From: an uncultured Dehalococcoidia bacterium
GTDB taxonomy: Bacteria; Chloroflexota; Dehalococcoidia; Lucifugimonadales; JADFKI01
Direction of reading: 5' to 3'
Length of the DNA: 64,000 bases
Assembly (NCBI GenBank): GCA_958295865.1
Contig: CATQHF010000004.1
Span: 186,001 to 250,000 of the forward strand
A program made the translations under genes and the position numbers. Positions 1 through 8,652 of the stretch are shown here, piece after piece. The first letter of the stretch is position 1. Each line of letters starts with the position of its first letter. Below the pieces are notes generated by a model, which saw nothing but the letters and a program-made list of their open reading frames with translations, was not told the DNA's origin and ran no database searches.

Positions 1-407
1 CCCGTCATTCCTGCGAAAGAACGTCACCCCTGCGGAAGCAAGGGCAGGAATCCAGAGTCTCCAACATCACACCATCCCAAACACGCCGCAGCAATTTTCA
101 TTGTCATTCCGAACCTCCCTCCCCCTGTCATTCCGAACAGCGTGAGGAATCAAAAATCCCAATCCACCAAACACACAAACTTCAGCAACCACCCTTGCAC
201 TCCATTTTGCCATCAGAATTCGAAACATCGCACACCATCCCAAACACACCGCAGCAATTTTCTCTGTCATTCCGAACGCAGTGAGGAATCAAAAATCCCA
301 ATCCACCAAACACACACAAACTTCAGCAACCACCCCTGCACTCCGACTCGCCATCAGACCGCGAAATACCGCACACCAACCCTCAGCGCAACCCAATTCT
401 TAATTGG
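1..407. repeat. Dispersed palindromic repeats
   Basis: No gene is credible here. The stretch opens with a hairpin-type repeat (core CATTCCTGCGAAAGCAGG, interrupted in this copy). It continues with two tandem units of a longer repeat of about 170-200 bp, which contains CATTCCGAACnnCGTGAGG and ends at CAACCCAATTCTTAATT. The same long repeat recurs near 1110-1313, 2695-2885, 44911-45105 and 46191-46400. Short open frames across it encode the repeat-derived peptide SERSEES and are not genes. Confidence 0.85.
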
Positions 408-620
408 AGAAAGTCCCTTCCCCCTTGATGGAGGAAGGTTGCCTGCTGTCAAGCGCAATCCGACGGCGTGATTGTCCCTTCCACCATCAAGGAGGAAGGT
501 TCGTCGGCAAGGCGAGGACGCCGCAGATGTGATTGTCCCTTCCCCCTCTGGGGGGAAGGTTAGGATGGGGGCGAAAACGCTCGCCCATCAACGGCTAAAC
601 CGTACCAATGCAATCTTCTC
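408..620. repeat. Rearranged copies of the MITE-like repeat
   Basis: Three partial units of the CCCTTCCCCC...GGGGGAAGG stem-loop repeat lie head to tail. The last unit continues into the CGGCTAAACCGTACCAATGCAAT right end that the intact 100-bp element at 21844-21943 also has. No open frame of interest is seen. Confidence 0.65.
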
Positions 621-1109
621 CAAACTGGCATCGTTAGCGCGCGCTAACTATCAAATCGTCATTCCCGCAAAAGAAAGTCCCCTCTGCGAAAGCAAGGGCA
701 TAAATCCAGAGCCTTGAATATAGCCATCCCAAACACACCACAACAATCCCCCTGCCATCCCGAACACCCTCCCACCATCTCGAGCGTCCCTCCCCTTGTC
801 ATCCCGACCATCTTTCTCTGTCATTCCGAACGCAGTGAGGAATCAAAAACCATTGCACGCAACCAACCCCAATCCCCAACACAACCCCAACCGCCATCCA
901 TACCACCCCCATACTCCGCCCGCAGCAAGCCTACCCTCCCGTCCGCGCCGAGCCTATTTCTTCGTTCGTGGTGAGCCTCCTGAGCCTGCCGAAGGGCGAA
1001 CCACCCTCCTTATGTTATGTTTTGCGGACATTTTGAAATCCCATCCCGTCATTCCTGCGAAAGAACGTCACCCCTGCGAAAGCAGGGGCAGGAATCCAGA
1101 GCCTCCAAC
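621..1109. repeat. Mixed short repeats, no gene
   Basis: The stretch contains further partial hairpin repeats, a CATTCCGAACGCAGTGAGG unit near 821-845 and a TTCGTGGTGAGCCT...CGAACCACC repeat near 963-1005. Overlapping open frames on the plus strand are built from these repeats in several frames and have no coding character. Confidence 0.7.
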
Positions 1110-1515
1110 ATCACACCATCCCAAACACACCGCAGCAATTTTCATTGTCATTCCGAACCTCCCTCCCCCTGTCATTCCGAACAGCGTGAGGAATCAAAAA
1201 TCCCAATCCACCAAACACACAAACTTCAGCAACCACCCCTGCACTCCGACTCGCCATCAGCCCGCGAAACACCGCACACCAACCCTAAACACAACCCAAT
1301 TCTTAATTGGAGAAAGTCCCCTCCCCCTTGATTAGGGAAGGTTGCCTGCTGTCAAGCGCAATCCGACGGCGTGGTTGTCCCTTCCACCATCAAGGGGGAA
1401 GGTTCGTCGGCGAGGCGAGGACGCCACAGATGTGATTGTCCCTTCCCCCTTTGGGGGAAGGTTAGGATGGGGGCGAAAACGCCTGCCCATCGACGACTAA
1501 ACCGTACCAACCCAA
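1110..1515. repeat. Long dispersed repeat followed by MITE-like fragments
   Basis: A copy of the 170-200 bp repeat (about 1110-1313) ends at CCCAATTCTTAATT and is followed by MITE-like fragments closely matching 408-600. The repeat lies upstream of, and in the same orientation as, the copy downstream of the gene at 1677, so that gene is bracketed by direct repeats. Confidence 0.7.
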
Positions 1516-1539
1516 TTCCCAATCCCCCCCCAATCCCCC

Positions 1540-1569
1540 TTGACACCACCCACAAATCCCTGTTACTCT
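1540..1569 (+). promoter_or_regulatory. Sigma70-type promoter of the duplicated gene
   Basis: TTGACA at 1540-1545 and TACTCT at 1564-1569 are separated by 18 nt. The other copy of the gene has the matching pair TTGACA/TATACT with 17 nt at 46154-46182, and the sequence downstream (ATCCGCAAGAACATAAGTTG) is shared. Conservation of the promoter in both copies supports it. Confidence 0.65.
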
Positions 1570-1676
1570 ATCCGCAAGAACATAAGTTGCACAGAAAGCA
1601 CGAACAACCTAACACCTTGTCCCTGACAACCCAAACCCCTGAAAACCCGACATCCTGAAACCCCTGGGAATAACCA

Positions 1677-2486
1677 ATGAACCAACCAACCCCCATCAAC
1701 CAGCGCCAACAGGACAGCCAGGACAGCCATGCCCAACATGACCACCTGGACAACAGGCATTGCCAGAGCGCCATCGAGCACCTCCAGCACCTAGTCCATC
1801 AAGAAACCGACAACGGCAGAACCATCATACGCAGCATCGTCTCCATCATGACCGGCGACGACCAAGACAGCATGCCCCATCACAGACTCCAAGCCGCCCG
1901 CCTGCTGCTCAAACTCGGCTTCCAAGAAGCCGAAGCCCTCATCAACAGCCTCAGCTCCAAGATGGAACGGCAGGCAAAGAAAGAAGACGCCCAAGGGGAG
2001 AACGGCCCCGCGCAAGCAGTCAGCCCCGAACACGAAAGGCTGAACAAAAAGCTCGTCGCCCGCATCCGCGTCGAGACCGGCGAAGGCGCAAGCATAGTCA
2101 GGATACTGAACGAGGTACTGGAAGGGCGCGACCGAGACGCCAAGCCAAGGGACAGGATAGAAGCCGCCAAAGTGCTGCTCAGCTGGGGCTTCGGCAACCC
2201 CTCCACCCCCGACCCGGAGTTCATGTCCTACTACTCCCCCTGCCACCCCGACTGCATCTGCGCCTGCCGCGACCTAGACGAAGACCACCCCGCCGTAGTC
2301 GAGAGCCACGCGCCTGTATCCGAAGCGCACATGAAAGAAGTAGCCGAAGCAGAGCGAATAGAAGAAAAAGCAGCCGAAAGCGCAAGGCAAATCTCCCAAG
2401 GACACACCGACTACCTATCAGAGATAAGCCACCTCCCCGGCAACAAAAAGCCCCGCCGCCCCGAACGCCACCCACCCTTCCGCTGA
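1677..2486 (+). CDS. Duplicated hypothetical protein, copy A (269 aa)
   Basis: I do not recognise the family. The protein has an N-terminal His/Gln-rich segment (about 1-40) and two ungapped internal repeats of about 42 residues at roughly 42-83 and 132-173. Each repeat has the pattern ET-G-I-R...G-D-D-P-R-AA-LL-GF. A Cys-rich CHPDCICAC motif follows at about 189-197, and the C-terminal third is charged and helical, ending Arg/Pro-rich. The repeat ending GFGNPS resembles helical segments in phage terminase small-subunit-like and DUF5681-type proteins, a weak resemblance only. A nearly identical copy lies inverted at 45226-46038. Over the stretch compared (about residues 182-224) the DNA copies differ at eight sites, all third-position and silent, so the protein is real and selected. 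Direct repeats flank both copies, and no transposase is seen. Confidence 0.7.
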   Translation: MNQPTPINQRQQDSQDSHAQHDHLDNRHCQSAIEHLQHLVHQETDNGRTIIRSIVSIMTGDDQDSMPHHRLQAARLLLKLGFQEAEALINSLSSKMERQAKKEDAQGENGPAQAVSPEHERLNKKLVARIRVETGEGASIVRILNEVLEGRDRDAKPRDRIEAAKVLLSWGFGNPSTPDPEFMSYYSPCHPDCICACRDLDEDHPAVVESHAPVSEAHMKEVAEAERIEEKAAESARQISQGHTDYLSEISHLPGNKKPRRPERHPPFR

Positions 2487-2539
2487 CAGCAGCAGGTAAG
2501 GGTAGGCAGGGGGGCAGGCATTGGATAGCAACGGCATAA

Positions 2540-2895
2540 ACTCTTTCCGTTCGTGGTGAGCCTGTCGAACCACCCTTCCGCCCCCTACCACCCCGTCATT
2601 CCAAGAGTAGCGAGAAATCAAAAATCCTAATTTCTGTGGACATTTTGAATTTGCGTCCCGTCATTCCTGCTTTCGCAGGAATCCAGTGCCTAAAATGCCA
2701 CCATCCCGAACATGACACAGCAATTTTCTCTGTCATTCCGAACAGCGTGAGGAATCAAAAATCCCAATCTGCCAAACACCTATGCCTTCAGCAACCGCCC
2801 TTGAACATCGGTTGCCATCAGACCACGAAACATCGCACGCCAACCCTAACTAAACACAACCCCAATTCTTAATTCCTAATTTTTAATTCTTAATT
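2540..2895. repeat. Downstream repeat block of copy A
   Basis: It contains CGTTCGTGGTGAGCCTGTCG near 2544-2565, a hairpin repeat ATTCCTGCTTTCGCAGGAAT near 2660-2680 and the 170-200 bp long repeat (about 2695-2885) ending in AT-rich AATTCTTAATT motifs. The same order of elements follows the inverted copy at 44911-45160. No gene is seen. Confidence 0.75.
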
Positions 2896-3009
2896 CCCCG
2901 ACGCCCGCATCTAACCTTACACTATGCAAAACACGGTAGCGGTGATATAGTCCCTCATTAGGGATTAGCCGCTTATCCTTGCTTGGGCAAGGTCTTTGGA
3001 GGGAAGCGA

Positions 3010-4566
3010 ATGGGCTTACGCGGCGCACTCGGTCCGTTGCTATCGACGCCCCAGCGCCGGGCGGTGCTCATCGCCCTATCGTCGGCGTACATGCTGGTGC
3101 AGCTCTCCAGCCTGCCGGTCGCCCTGTCGCTGCCAACCCTAGCCAAGCACTTCGACAGAGGCGTCGATGACGCCGCATGGATGGTCGTAATCTACCTGCT
3201 GGCTCTGGGCGCTTTCGTGATGCTCGGCGCGCGGCTGGGCGACAAATACGGCCACGCGCGCGTCTTCTTCATCGGGCTGGTGCTCTCCACCCTCGGCTCC
3301 ATACTCATATCCGTATCGCAATCGCTGTTGCAGGTCATAATCTGGCGAGGACTCACCGGGCTTGGCTCTGCCTTGATAATGGGCAACGCCAACGCCATCC
3401 TCGCGGCGTCATTCCCAGTGACAGAGCGCGGCAGAGCGTTCTCCATCCCCATCGTGGGCGCGCGCTTCGGAACGCTCATCGGACTGGTGCTATTCGCCCT
3501 CTTCCTTCAATACCTCAGCTGGCGGCTCGTCTTCCTGACATTCGTCCCTATGGGCATCATCGCCATCGCCGCATCAAGGCCGATGCTTCGCATGCTCAAG
3601 GACGAAGTCCGTGTCAACACCAACCCCGTCGACCTTCCCGGCGGCTTGATGCTAGTCGTCACATCGGTCGTATTCCTGCTGGCGGGCGCGCACCTCCATG
3701 GCGGCGAAGAATCATACACAAGCGCGCAGGGAAGCATCTATCACATCGGCATGTACATGCTCGCGGTCGCGCTTCTCGGCGTGTTCATCCTGCTGGAACG
3801 GCGCATGAGCAACCCGCTGGTGGATGTATCCCACTTCAAGCAGAAGTACTTCTCCCTGTCGCTCGTATCCAATGTAACATTCCATTTCTCGATGCTCGCC
3901 ACGATGACCCTCGTTCCCATAATAGTGGAACTCGGCTACAACAAGAGTCCGATATGGGTGCCGCTGATACTGCTGCCCAACCAGATTATCGGCTTGGTGC
4001 TGACCTTCGTCGCCGGCTCCATCTATGACAGATACCAGCCCAAGCTGCTGCGCCCGGCGGCAATGGTCGGCATAGCTTCCGGCTTCCTGCTGCTCGGCAT
4101 CTTCATCGGCGGCATTACCGTCGGCGGACTGTCGGTGGGCGGCTTGACCATCCCCGCCGTGTCCATTGGCGGCGGCGTGCCTATATGGTACATCCCGCTG
4201 CTGATGCTGCCCATATCGTTCGGCACAGCCTTCTTCAATCCGGTCAACAACGCCATGATAATGAGTTCGCTGGCGCTCAGGCATCGCGGCTTCGCCTCCG
4301 GCATGCTGGAAACCACGCGCGAGCTGGGACACGCGCTAGGCTCGACCGTATCGGCGACCGCGCTGGCGATGGTGCTGCCCGCGGGCGTGGCGCTGCTCGC
4401 GGCTGAACAAGTCGGCATCTTCTATCTCGAAGGCTTCCGCACCGCCGCGATGCTCGTCGTGCTGACCATGCTATCCGGCGGAATCATCGCCTTCTTCCAC
4501 AAGCCATACTCCGAGCCTAGCCCGACGCCATCCTCGCCGGCAGCCGCGCCCGCCGGTGACGACTAA
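3010..4566 (+). CDS. MFS transporter, DHA2 (EmrB/QacA-like) type
   Basis: This is an integral membrane protein of about 518 residues, probably a proton-coupled exporter. The length and many hydrophobic segments fit the 14-helix DHA2 drug:H+ antiporter group. Visible signatures are MFS motif A (GARLGDKYGHARVFF) between helices 2 and 3 and RGLTGLGSALIMGNANAIL in helix 4. A Gly/Val-rich hydrophobic stretch (GGITVGGLSVGGLTIPA) lies in the second half. I chose the ATG at 3010 because GGAGGG lies 6 nt upstream; the frame is open further upstream. It is followed 34 bp later by an alpha/beta hydrolase in the same orientation. The substrate cannot be told from sequence. Confidence 0.85.
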   Translation: MGLRGALGPLLSTPQRRAVLIALSSAYMLVQLSSLPVALSLPTLAKHFDRGVDDAAWMVVIYLLALGAFVMLGARLGDKYGHARVFFIGLVLSTLGSILISVSQSLLQVIIWRGLTGLGSALIMGNANAILAASFPVTERGRAFSIPIVGARFGTLIGLVLFALFLQYLSWRLVFLTFVPMGIIAIAASRPMLRMLKDEVRVNTNPVDLPGGLMLVVTSVVFLLAGAHLHGGEESYTSAQGSIYHIGMYMLAVALLGVFILLERRMSNPLVDVSHFKQKYFSLSLVSNVTFHFSMLATMTLVPIIVELGYNKSPIWVPLILLPNQIIGLVLTFVAGSIYDRYQPKLLRPAAMVGIASGFLLLGIFIGGITVGGLSVGGLTIPAVSIGGGVPIWYIPLLMLPISFGTAFFNPVNNAMIMSSLALRHRGFASGMLETTRELGHALGSTVSATALAMVLPAGVALLAAEQVGIFYLEGFRTAAMLVVLTMLSGGIIAFFHKPYSEPSPTPSSPAAAPAGDD

Positions 4567-4600
4567 GCCACCCCGACATAGCGACTAACCGAAGATCCAA

Positions 4601-5302
4601 ATGACTACCGACAACGACGACTTCACCATACAGATAGAGGATGTCAGCCGATGGCATCCCCCTGAGGGCCAGTCCGGGCAGGGCATCCTATTGCACACCA
4701 CCCGCGGCGACATACATACCCTCGTCCACACCGCCGGCGGCGCAGACCATCGCACCAGCAAGGCGATAGTGTTCGTCTGGGGCGCGCGCGGCGGCTTCGA
4801 CGGCCCCGCCGGGGGCATCTACGGCAGGCTCGCCGAGGATCTGAAGGATGAGATAACCTCCATCCGCGTCGACTATCGCCTGCCCAATGTGATAACCGAG
4901 TGCGTGCTGGACGCCATGGCGGGACTGTCGTTCCTGAGCGCGACGGGACACAGCGAGATCGCGCTTGTGGGACACTCATTCGGAGGCGCTGTCGTAATCG
5001 CCGCCGCCCCTCTGAGCCAACTGGTGAAGGCGGTCGTCGCGCTGTCATCGCAGACCTACGGCGCGTCCAACGCGGGCGCGGTGTCGCCGCGTCCCCTGCT
5101 GCTGGCGCATGGCGGCGCTGACACCCGCCTGCCGCCAAGCTGCTCCGAACTCATCTACGAGTGGGCGAACGAACCCAAGCAGCTGGTGATATACCCCGAC
5201 GCCGAGCACGGGCTGGCGGAGTGCGAAGAAGAACTTTTCGCCATGCTCAAAGGCTGGCTCACGGACAACCTGCCAGACCCACCCACCAACGCCCCACCCT
5301 AA
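4601..5302 (+). CDS. Alpha/beta hydrolase
   Basis: This is a 233-residue cytoplasmic serine hydrolase. The nucleophile elbow GHSFGG places Ser126. Asp174 (GGADTRLP) and His203 (DAEHGL) complete a plausible triad in the right order. The oxyanion region may be VWGARGGFDGP near residue 59. The length fits small dienelactone-hydrolase-like or peptidase S9-like enzymes. It probably shares a transcript with the MFS gene 34 bp upstream. The substrate is unknown. Confidence 0.8.
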   Translation: MTTDNDDFTIQIEDVSRWHPPEGQSGQGILLHTTRGDIHTLVHTAGGADHRTSKAIVFVWGARGGFDGPAGGIYGRLAEDLKDEITSIRVDYRLPNVITECVLDAMAGLSFLSATGHSEIALVGHSFGGAVVIAAAPLSQLVKAVVALSSQTYGASNAGAVSPRPLLLAHGGADTRLPPSCSELIYEWANEPKQLVIYPDAEHGLAECEEELFAMLKGWLTDNLPDPPTNAPP

Positions 5303-5306
5303 CGCG

Positions 5307-5415
5307 ATTGGCAATACCCGTTCGCGGTAATTAGCAACACTCGTTCGTGGTGAATTAGCAATACCCGTTTGCGGTGAATCAACAATATCCGTTCGTGGTG
5401 AGATTGTCGAACCAC
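5307..5415. repeat. Imperfect tandem repeat, about 24-bp period
   Basis: Four imperfect units share the core CCGTTCGTGGTGAATTAGC, each preceded by AACAATA or AGCAATA. The last unit runs into the common GATTGTCGAACCACC motif found elsewhere in the window. The block lies between the stops of convergent genes and has no open frame of interest. Confidence 0.75.
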
Positions 5416-5416
5416 C

Positions 5417-6226
5417 CTAATGCTCCATCGTGCCGCCGCCGTCCATATTGATGGACTGCCCATGAATCCACGAGGCGGCTTCAGTACACAGATACGCCAC
5501 GAAAGCGCCAACCTCGTCGTCCGTGCCAGCCCTGCCGATAGGGATGTTCCTGCTCATCCGCTCCCAAGCATCGCCCCTGCCGATGTCATCCACCCGCGAG
5601 GTGTCCACAGCGCCGGGGCATACGCAGTTGACATTGATGCCATAAGGCCCCAGCTCATGCGCCATGGATTGCGTCATACCCACCTGCGCGAAGCACGCCG
5701 CGCTGTACGCCAGATTGTTCGCGCTGCCCGTCTTGCCCGAGCCGGATGAGATGTTCACAATCTTGCCGCCGCCCTGCGCCATCATCGGCTCGATGACCGC
5801 CTTCACGCAGAGGTAGCTGCCCGTAACCTTGACCGCCAGCACCTTCCGGAAGATGTCGAGCGGCGCTTCCGTAATGGGAACGCGGTCGGGCCCGCGCGCG
5901 AACGCGGCGTTGTTGACCAGTATGTCGATTCTGCCGAACTCCGCAAGCACTTGCTCTACCATCCGCCGCACATCCGCCGCGTCCGACACATCCACGACCA
6001 GCGGCAACGCGCGCCTGCCCTCCGCGCGCGCCTGCTCGGCTGTGCTCTCGATGTCGCGCCAGCCGACCGCCTGCTCATCGGGCGGGTAGCGGTCGGGACT
6101 GCGCCCGGTTCCGGTCACCACCACATCAGCGCCGAGCCGCGCAAAGGCGACCGCCGCGCCTCTGCCGATGCCCCGCAGACGCCCCGCGCCCGTTACGATT
6201 GCCACCTTGCCGTCAAGTTCGCCCAT
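5417..6226 (-). CDS. SDR-family protein lacking the catalytic lysine (paralogue 1)
   Basis: This is a 269-residue short-chain dehydrogenase/reductase fold protein. The nucleotide site TGAGRLRGIGRG (residues 12-23), the NNAA motif (about 105-108) and Ser160/161 of NISS are present. The usual YxxxK motif reads YSAAC (Tyr174, Cys178), so the active-site lysine is missing. A distinctive segment GTGRSPDRYPPDE (about 39-51) is shared with the paralogue at 6757-7569. It is the last gene of a leftward cluster with an isochorismatase-like hydrolase and MaoC-like proteins. It may be an oxidoreductase with an altered mechanism or a non-redox member of the fold. Confidence 0.85.
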   Translation of the reverse strand: MGELDGKVAIVTGAGRLRGIGRGAAVAFARLGADVVVTGTGRSPDRYPPDEQAVGWRDIESTAEQARAEGRRALPLVVDVSDAADVRRMVEQVLAEFGRIDILVNNAAFARGPDRVPITEAPLDIFRKVLAVKVTGSYLCVKAVIEPMMAQGGGKIVNISSGSGKTGSANNLAYSAACFAQVGMTQSMAHELGPYGINVNCVCPGAVDTSRVDDIGRGDAWERMSRNIPIGRAGTDDEVGAFVAYLCTEAASWIHGQSINMDGGGTMEH

Positions 6227-6253
6227 GCCTCAACGCTCCGTCCAGATATACGC

Positions 6254-6745
6254 TCACACTATTTGTCGCTTCCCGATGAGGCGTCCCAATATCCGCAGCG
6301 CGGCTTCATGGAACTCCGCGCCCGCATGACTCGCGCAGGCGTCCGAGAGCAGCACGGGCTTGATGCCATTCTCAAAGAGGTCAACGGCGCAAGCCGACAC
6401 GCATGCGTCAGTGTCTATGCCGCAAATCGCCACTTCGTCGATGCCCTTGCCGCGCAGGTCTTCGAGGAAGTCGGCGTTGACGCAGGTATAGATATTCTTG
6501 TCGATGATTACGACGCCATCAAAGGGCTGAAAGGCGAGCGCGACATCAGCCGAGCGCTCGCCAAAGCGATGCCAGTCCAAGAGTTTTCTGTAAGGCGAAC
6601 CCTCTATGTTCACAAAGCGGGTCGCGTACACATGCCGATACTGCTTCTGGAGCGCCTCGACCTTTGGCAAGATGTGTCGCGTGGCGTCGTTGATGAAGCC
6701 CACCTGAACATCGACTATCAGCAGCGCCTTGTGAGAGTTCTCCAT
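6254..6745 (-). CDS. Isochorismatase-family cysteine hydrolase
   Basis: This is a protein of about 163 residues of the isochorismatase-like hydrolase superfamily. The triad is visible as Asp12 (LLIVDVQ), Lys83 (IDKNIYTC) and Cys115 (GIDTDACVSA). Family members hydrolyse amides or enol ethers (nicotinamidase, N-carbamoylsarcosine amidase and similar). I chose the ATG at 6745, after GGGG and 11 bp downstream of the stop of the SDR gene, over an upstream extension with no domain content. Tight spacing on both sides indicates co-transcription with the two SDRs. The substrate is unknown. Confidence 0.85.
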   Translation of the reverse strand: MENSHKALLIVDVQVGFINDATRHILPKVEALQKQYRHVYATRFVNIEGSPYRKLLDWHRFGERSADVALAFQPFDGVVIIDKNIYTCVNADFLEDLRGKGIDEVAICGIDTDACVSACAVDLFENGIKPVLLSDACASHAGAEFHEAALRILGRLIGKRQIV

Positions 6746-6756
6746 CGCAGCCCCGA

Positions 6757-7569
6757 TTAGTGTTCCATGACGGTGCCGCCGTTGATGTTGATGGACTGCC
6801 CATGAATCCACGACGCGGCGTCCGAGCACAGATAGGCGCAGAACGCCCCCACTTCGTCGTCGGTGCCGTTCCTGCCGATTGGCGTGGCTTCCGCCATCTC
6901 GCCCCAGCGCACTTCGCGGTCTATGTCGTCCATGCGGTGCGTGTCCACAGCGCCGGGACAGACGCAGTTGACATTGATGCCGTAAGGCCCCAGTTCGCGC
7001 GCCATGGATTGCGTCATGCCGACTAGCGCGAAGTTGGATGCGTTGTACGCCAGTGTGCTTGCGCTGCCGCGCTTGCCCGCCGTGGATGAGATGTTCACAA
7101 TCTTGCCGCCGTCCCCTTGGGCAATCATGCGCTCAATCGCCGCCTTGGTGCAAAGGAAAGTGCCGGTTATCTTGATGTCCACGACGCGCTGGAATATGTC
7201 CTCCGGCAGCTCGAGGATTGGCACGCGGTCCGGCCCGCGCGCGAAGGCGGCGTTGTTGATGAGCACATCGACGCGCCCGAACTCCTCCACAGTGCGGTCT
7301 ATCATCATCTGCACATCGTCCGCGCTGGACACATCCACCGTCAAGGTCAGCGCGCGCCTGCCCTGTTCGCGCACCTGATCGGCAGTGCTCTCCACATCCC
7401 GCCAGCCGACGGCTTTCTCATCGGGCGGATACCTGTCCGGGCTGCGTCCCGTGCCGGTTATCACGACATCAGCGCCCATGCGCGCAAGCTCCACAGCCGC
7501 CGCCCTGCCAATGCCCCTGAGCCGCCCCGCGCCCGTTACGATTGCAACTTTTCCGTCAAGGTCTCCCAT
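6757..7569 (-). CDS. SDR-family protein lacking the catalytic lysine (paralogue 2)
   Basis: This protein of about 270 residues is closely similar to the product of 5417-6226. It has TGAGRLRGIGRA at the nucleotide site, the same GTGRSPDRYPPDE insertion, and NNAA and NISS motifs. The YxxxK motif reads YNASN, so Lys is replaced by Asn. I chose the ATG at 7569 because AAGGAAGG lies 8 nt upstream; a GTG two codons earlier would sit too close to it. It lies 30 bp downstream of the MaoC-like gene. That two diverged paralogues both lost the lysine argues against a sequencing error. Confidence 0.85.
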   Translation of the reverse strand: MGDLDGKVAIVTGAGRLRGIGRAAAVELARMGADVVITGTGRSPDRYPPDEKAVGWRDVESTADQVREQGRRALTLTVDVSSADDVQMMIDRTVEEFGRVDVLINNAAFARGPDRVPILELPEDIFQRVVDIKITGTFLCTKAAIERMIAQGDGGKIVNISSTAGKRGSASTLAYNASNFALVGMTQSMARELGPYGINVNCVCPGAVDTHRMDDIDREVRWGEMAEATPIGRNGTDDEVGAFCAYLCSDAASWIHGQSININGGTVMEH

Positions 7570-7599
7570 AATCACAGCCTTCCTTTAAGGTTATCTCAT

Positions 7600-8040
7600 C
7601 TAGTCCCCGTCATTACGCATCGGCAAGACCACTATCGCGTTGCCTATGACAAGGCGAGTGCCCTCTTCGTTTTGCAGGAACACATCGCACTCGAGGCGCG
7701 GCTCGCCGTCAACCACATCCTTGTCGGTTATGATGCCGCTCAGCGTCAGAGGCTTGTTGTGCGGCACCATCCCGCGAAACACGACATCCAGCTTCTTGAG
7801 CCGCACCGTCTCCGCCCAGCCTGTCAGCAGCTGCGACAGGACGGTGATGTTCATCGCGCCCGGCACGATTGCGCCCGCCAGCCCCTCGCTCTTGGCGTAG
7901 TCGTCATCGGTGAAGCGACTTGGGCCGGGCGTTCCGCCGCGCACGCTCAGAAAGCGCCGCACCTGCTCCACATCCACCACGCGCTCCCTCGGCCCTATAT
8001 CGTCGCCAATCTCGACATCTTCGTAATAAAGTTCCTTCAT
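7600..8040 (-). CDS. MaoC-like hotdog-fold protein
   Basis: This is a 146-residue hotdog-fold protein resembling the C-terminal domain of MaoC-type enoyl-CoA hydratases. The segment FTDDDYAKSEGLAGAIVPGAMN matches the active-site region, but the usual D-x-N/H-P-x-H arrangement is not clear. It follows the MaoC N-domain-like gene at 8086-8550 by 45 bp. The pair probably forms a heteromeric (3R)-hydroxyacyl-CoA dehydratase or a related acyl-CoA hydratase. Confidence 0.75.
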   Translation of the reverse strand: MKELYYEDVEIGDDIGPRERVVDVEQVRRFLSVRGGTPGPSRFTDDDYAKSEGLAGAIVPGAMNITVLSQLLTGWAETVRLKKLDVVFRGMVPHNKPLTLSGIITDKDVVDGEPRLECDVFLQNEEGTRLVIGNAIVVLPMRNDGD

Positions 8041-8085
8041 CTCAATCCTACGTACATGTATAAGCGCCTTGCCCCTGGATACCGA

Positions 8086-8550
8086 CTATCGTCTGCTGTT
8101 CCTTCTCACGAACGACTCGTCGACCAGCGCCACCGTGTCGCCGCGCTGATTGGCAAAGCGCGTCTCCCAGACGGCAAAGACCATCTTGCCGGAACGCCCC
8201 GTCTTGGCATAGACCTCTTTCAGGTGCGTGGTGGCTTCGATTGTGTCGCCGGGTCTGATTGGCGCGACGCTCTCGATAGCCTGCCCCGCAAAGAAGCCGA
8301 TGTCGCCGAAGTCGAGCTTGATGTCCGGCTTCTCGCCGCCGTTGATGAACAGGTTGCAGAATGTCGGCGGCGCGATGATGCTGCCATACTCCGACGCTGC
8401 CGCCCGCTCTTCGTTCACATAGATGGGGTTGCTCTCGCCCGTCGCCTCCGAGAAGTCCAGAATCATCTCGCGGCTTATCTCAAACTTGCCAACCGGGTAG
8501 TCTTTGCCCAGAAAACTGCGGTCGTAGCTGATGCCTTCGTCTGTGGTCAT
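8086..8550 (-). CDS. MaoC N-terminal-domain-like dehydratase subunit
   Basis: This 154-residue protein matches the FAS1-like MaoC dehydratase N-terminal domain. DFSEATGESNPIYVNEERAAASEYGSI is followed by IIAPPTF, the usual sequence around the substrate-binding helix. It is the first gene of the leftward cluster 8550 to 5417. Such split MaoC pairs act on CoA thioesters in degradation pathways, which fits the downstream SDRs. Confidence 0.75.
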   Translation of the reverse strand: MTTDEGISYDRSFLGKDYPVGKFEISREMILDFSEATGESNPIYVNEERAAASEYGSIIAPPTFCNLFINGGEKPDIKLDFGDIGFFAGQAIESVAPIRPGDTIEATTHLKEVYAKTGRSGKMVFAVWETRFANQRGDTVALVDESFVRRNSRR

Positions 8551-8652
8551 TGCCTATTGTCGCTCCCTAGTCATCATTCGCCATTCCTGCTTACGCAGGA
8601 AACCATTGCGCTATGTCAGCAAGTCCGGTTGGATGAAAACCCTATCGCAGCC

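Noticed and set aside
142..1335. Several overlapping open frames encoding SERSEES-type peptides
   Set aside because: They are translations of palindromic repeats in more than one frame, the same peptides recur wherever the repeat occurs, and no ribosome sites are seen.
1..1515. Possible CRISPR array
   Set aside because: The repeats are dispersed, imperfect and of several families. There is no regular repeat-spacer spacing and no cas gene is present.
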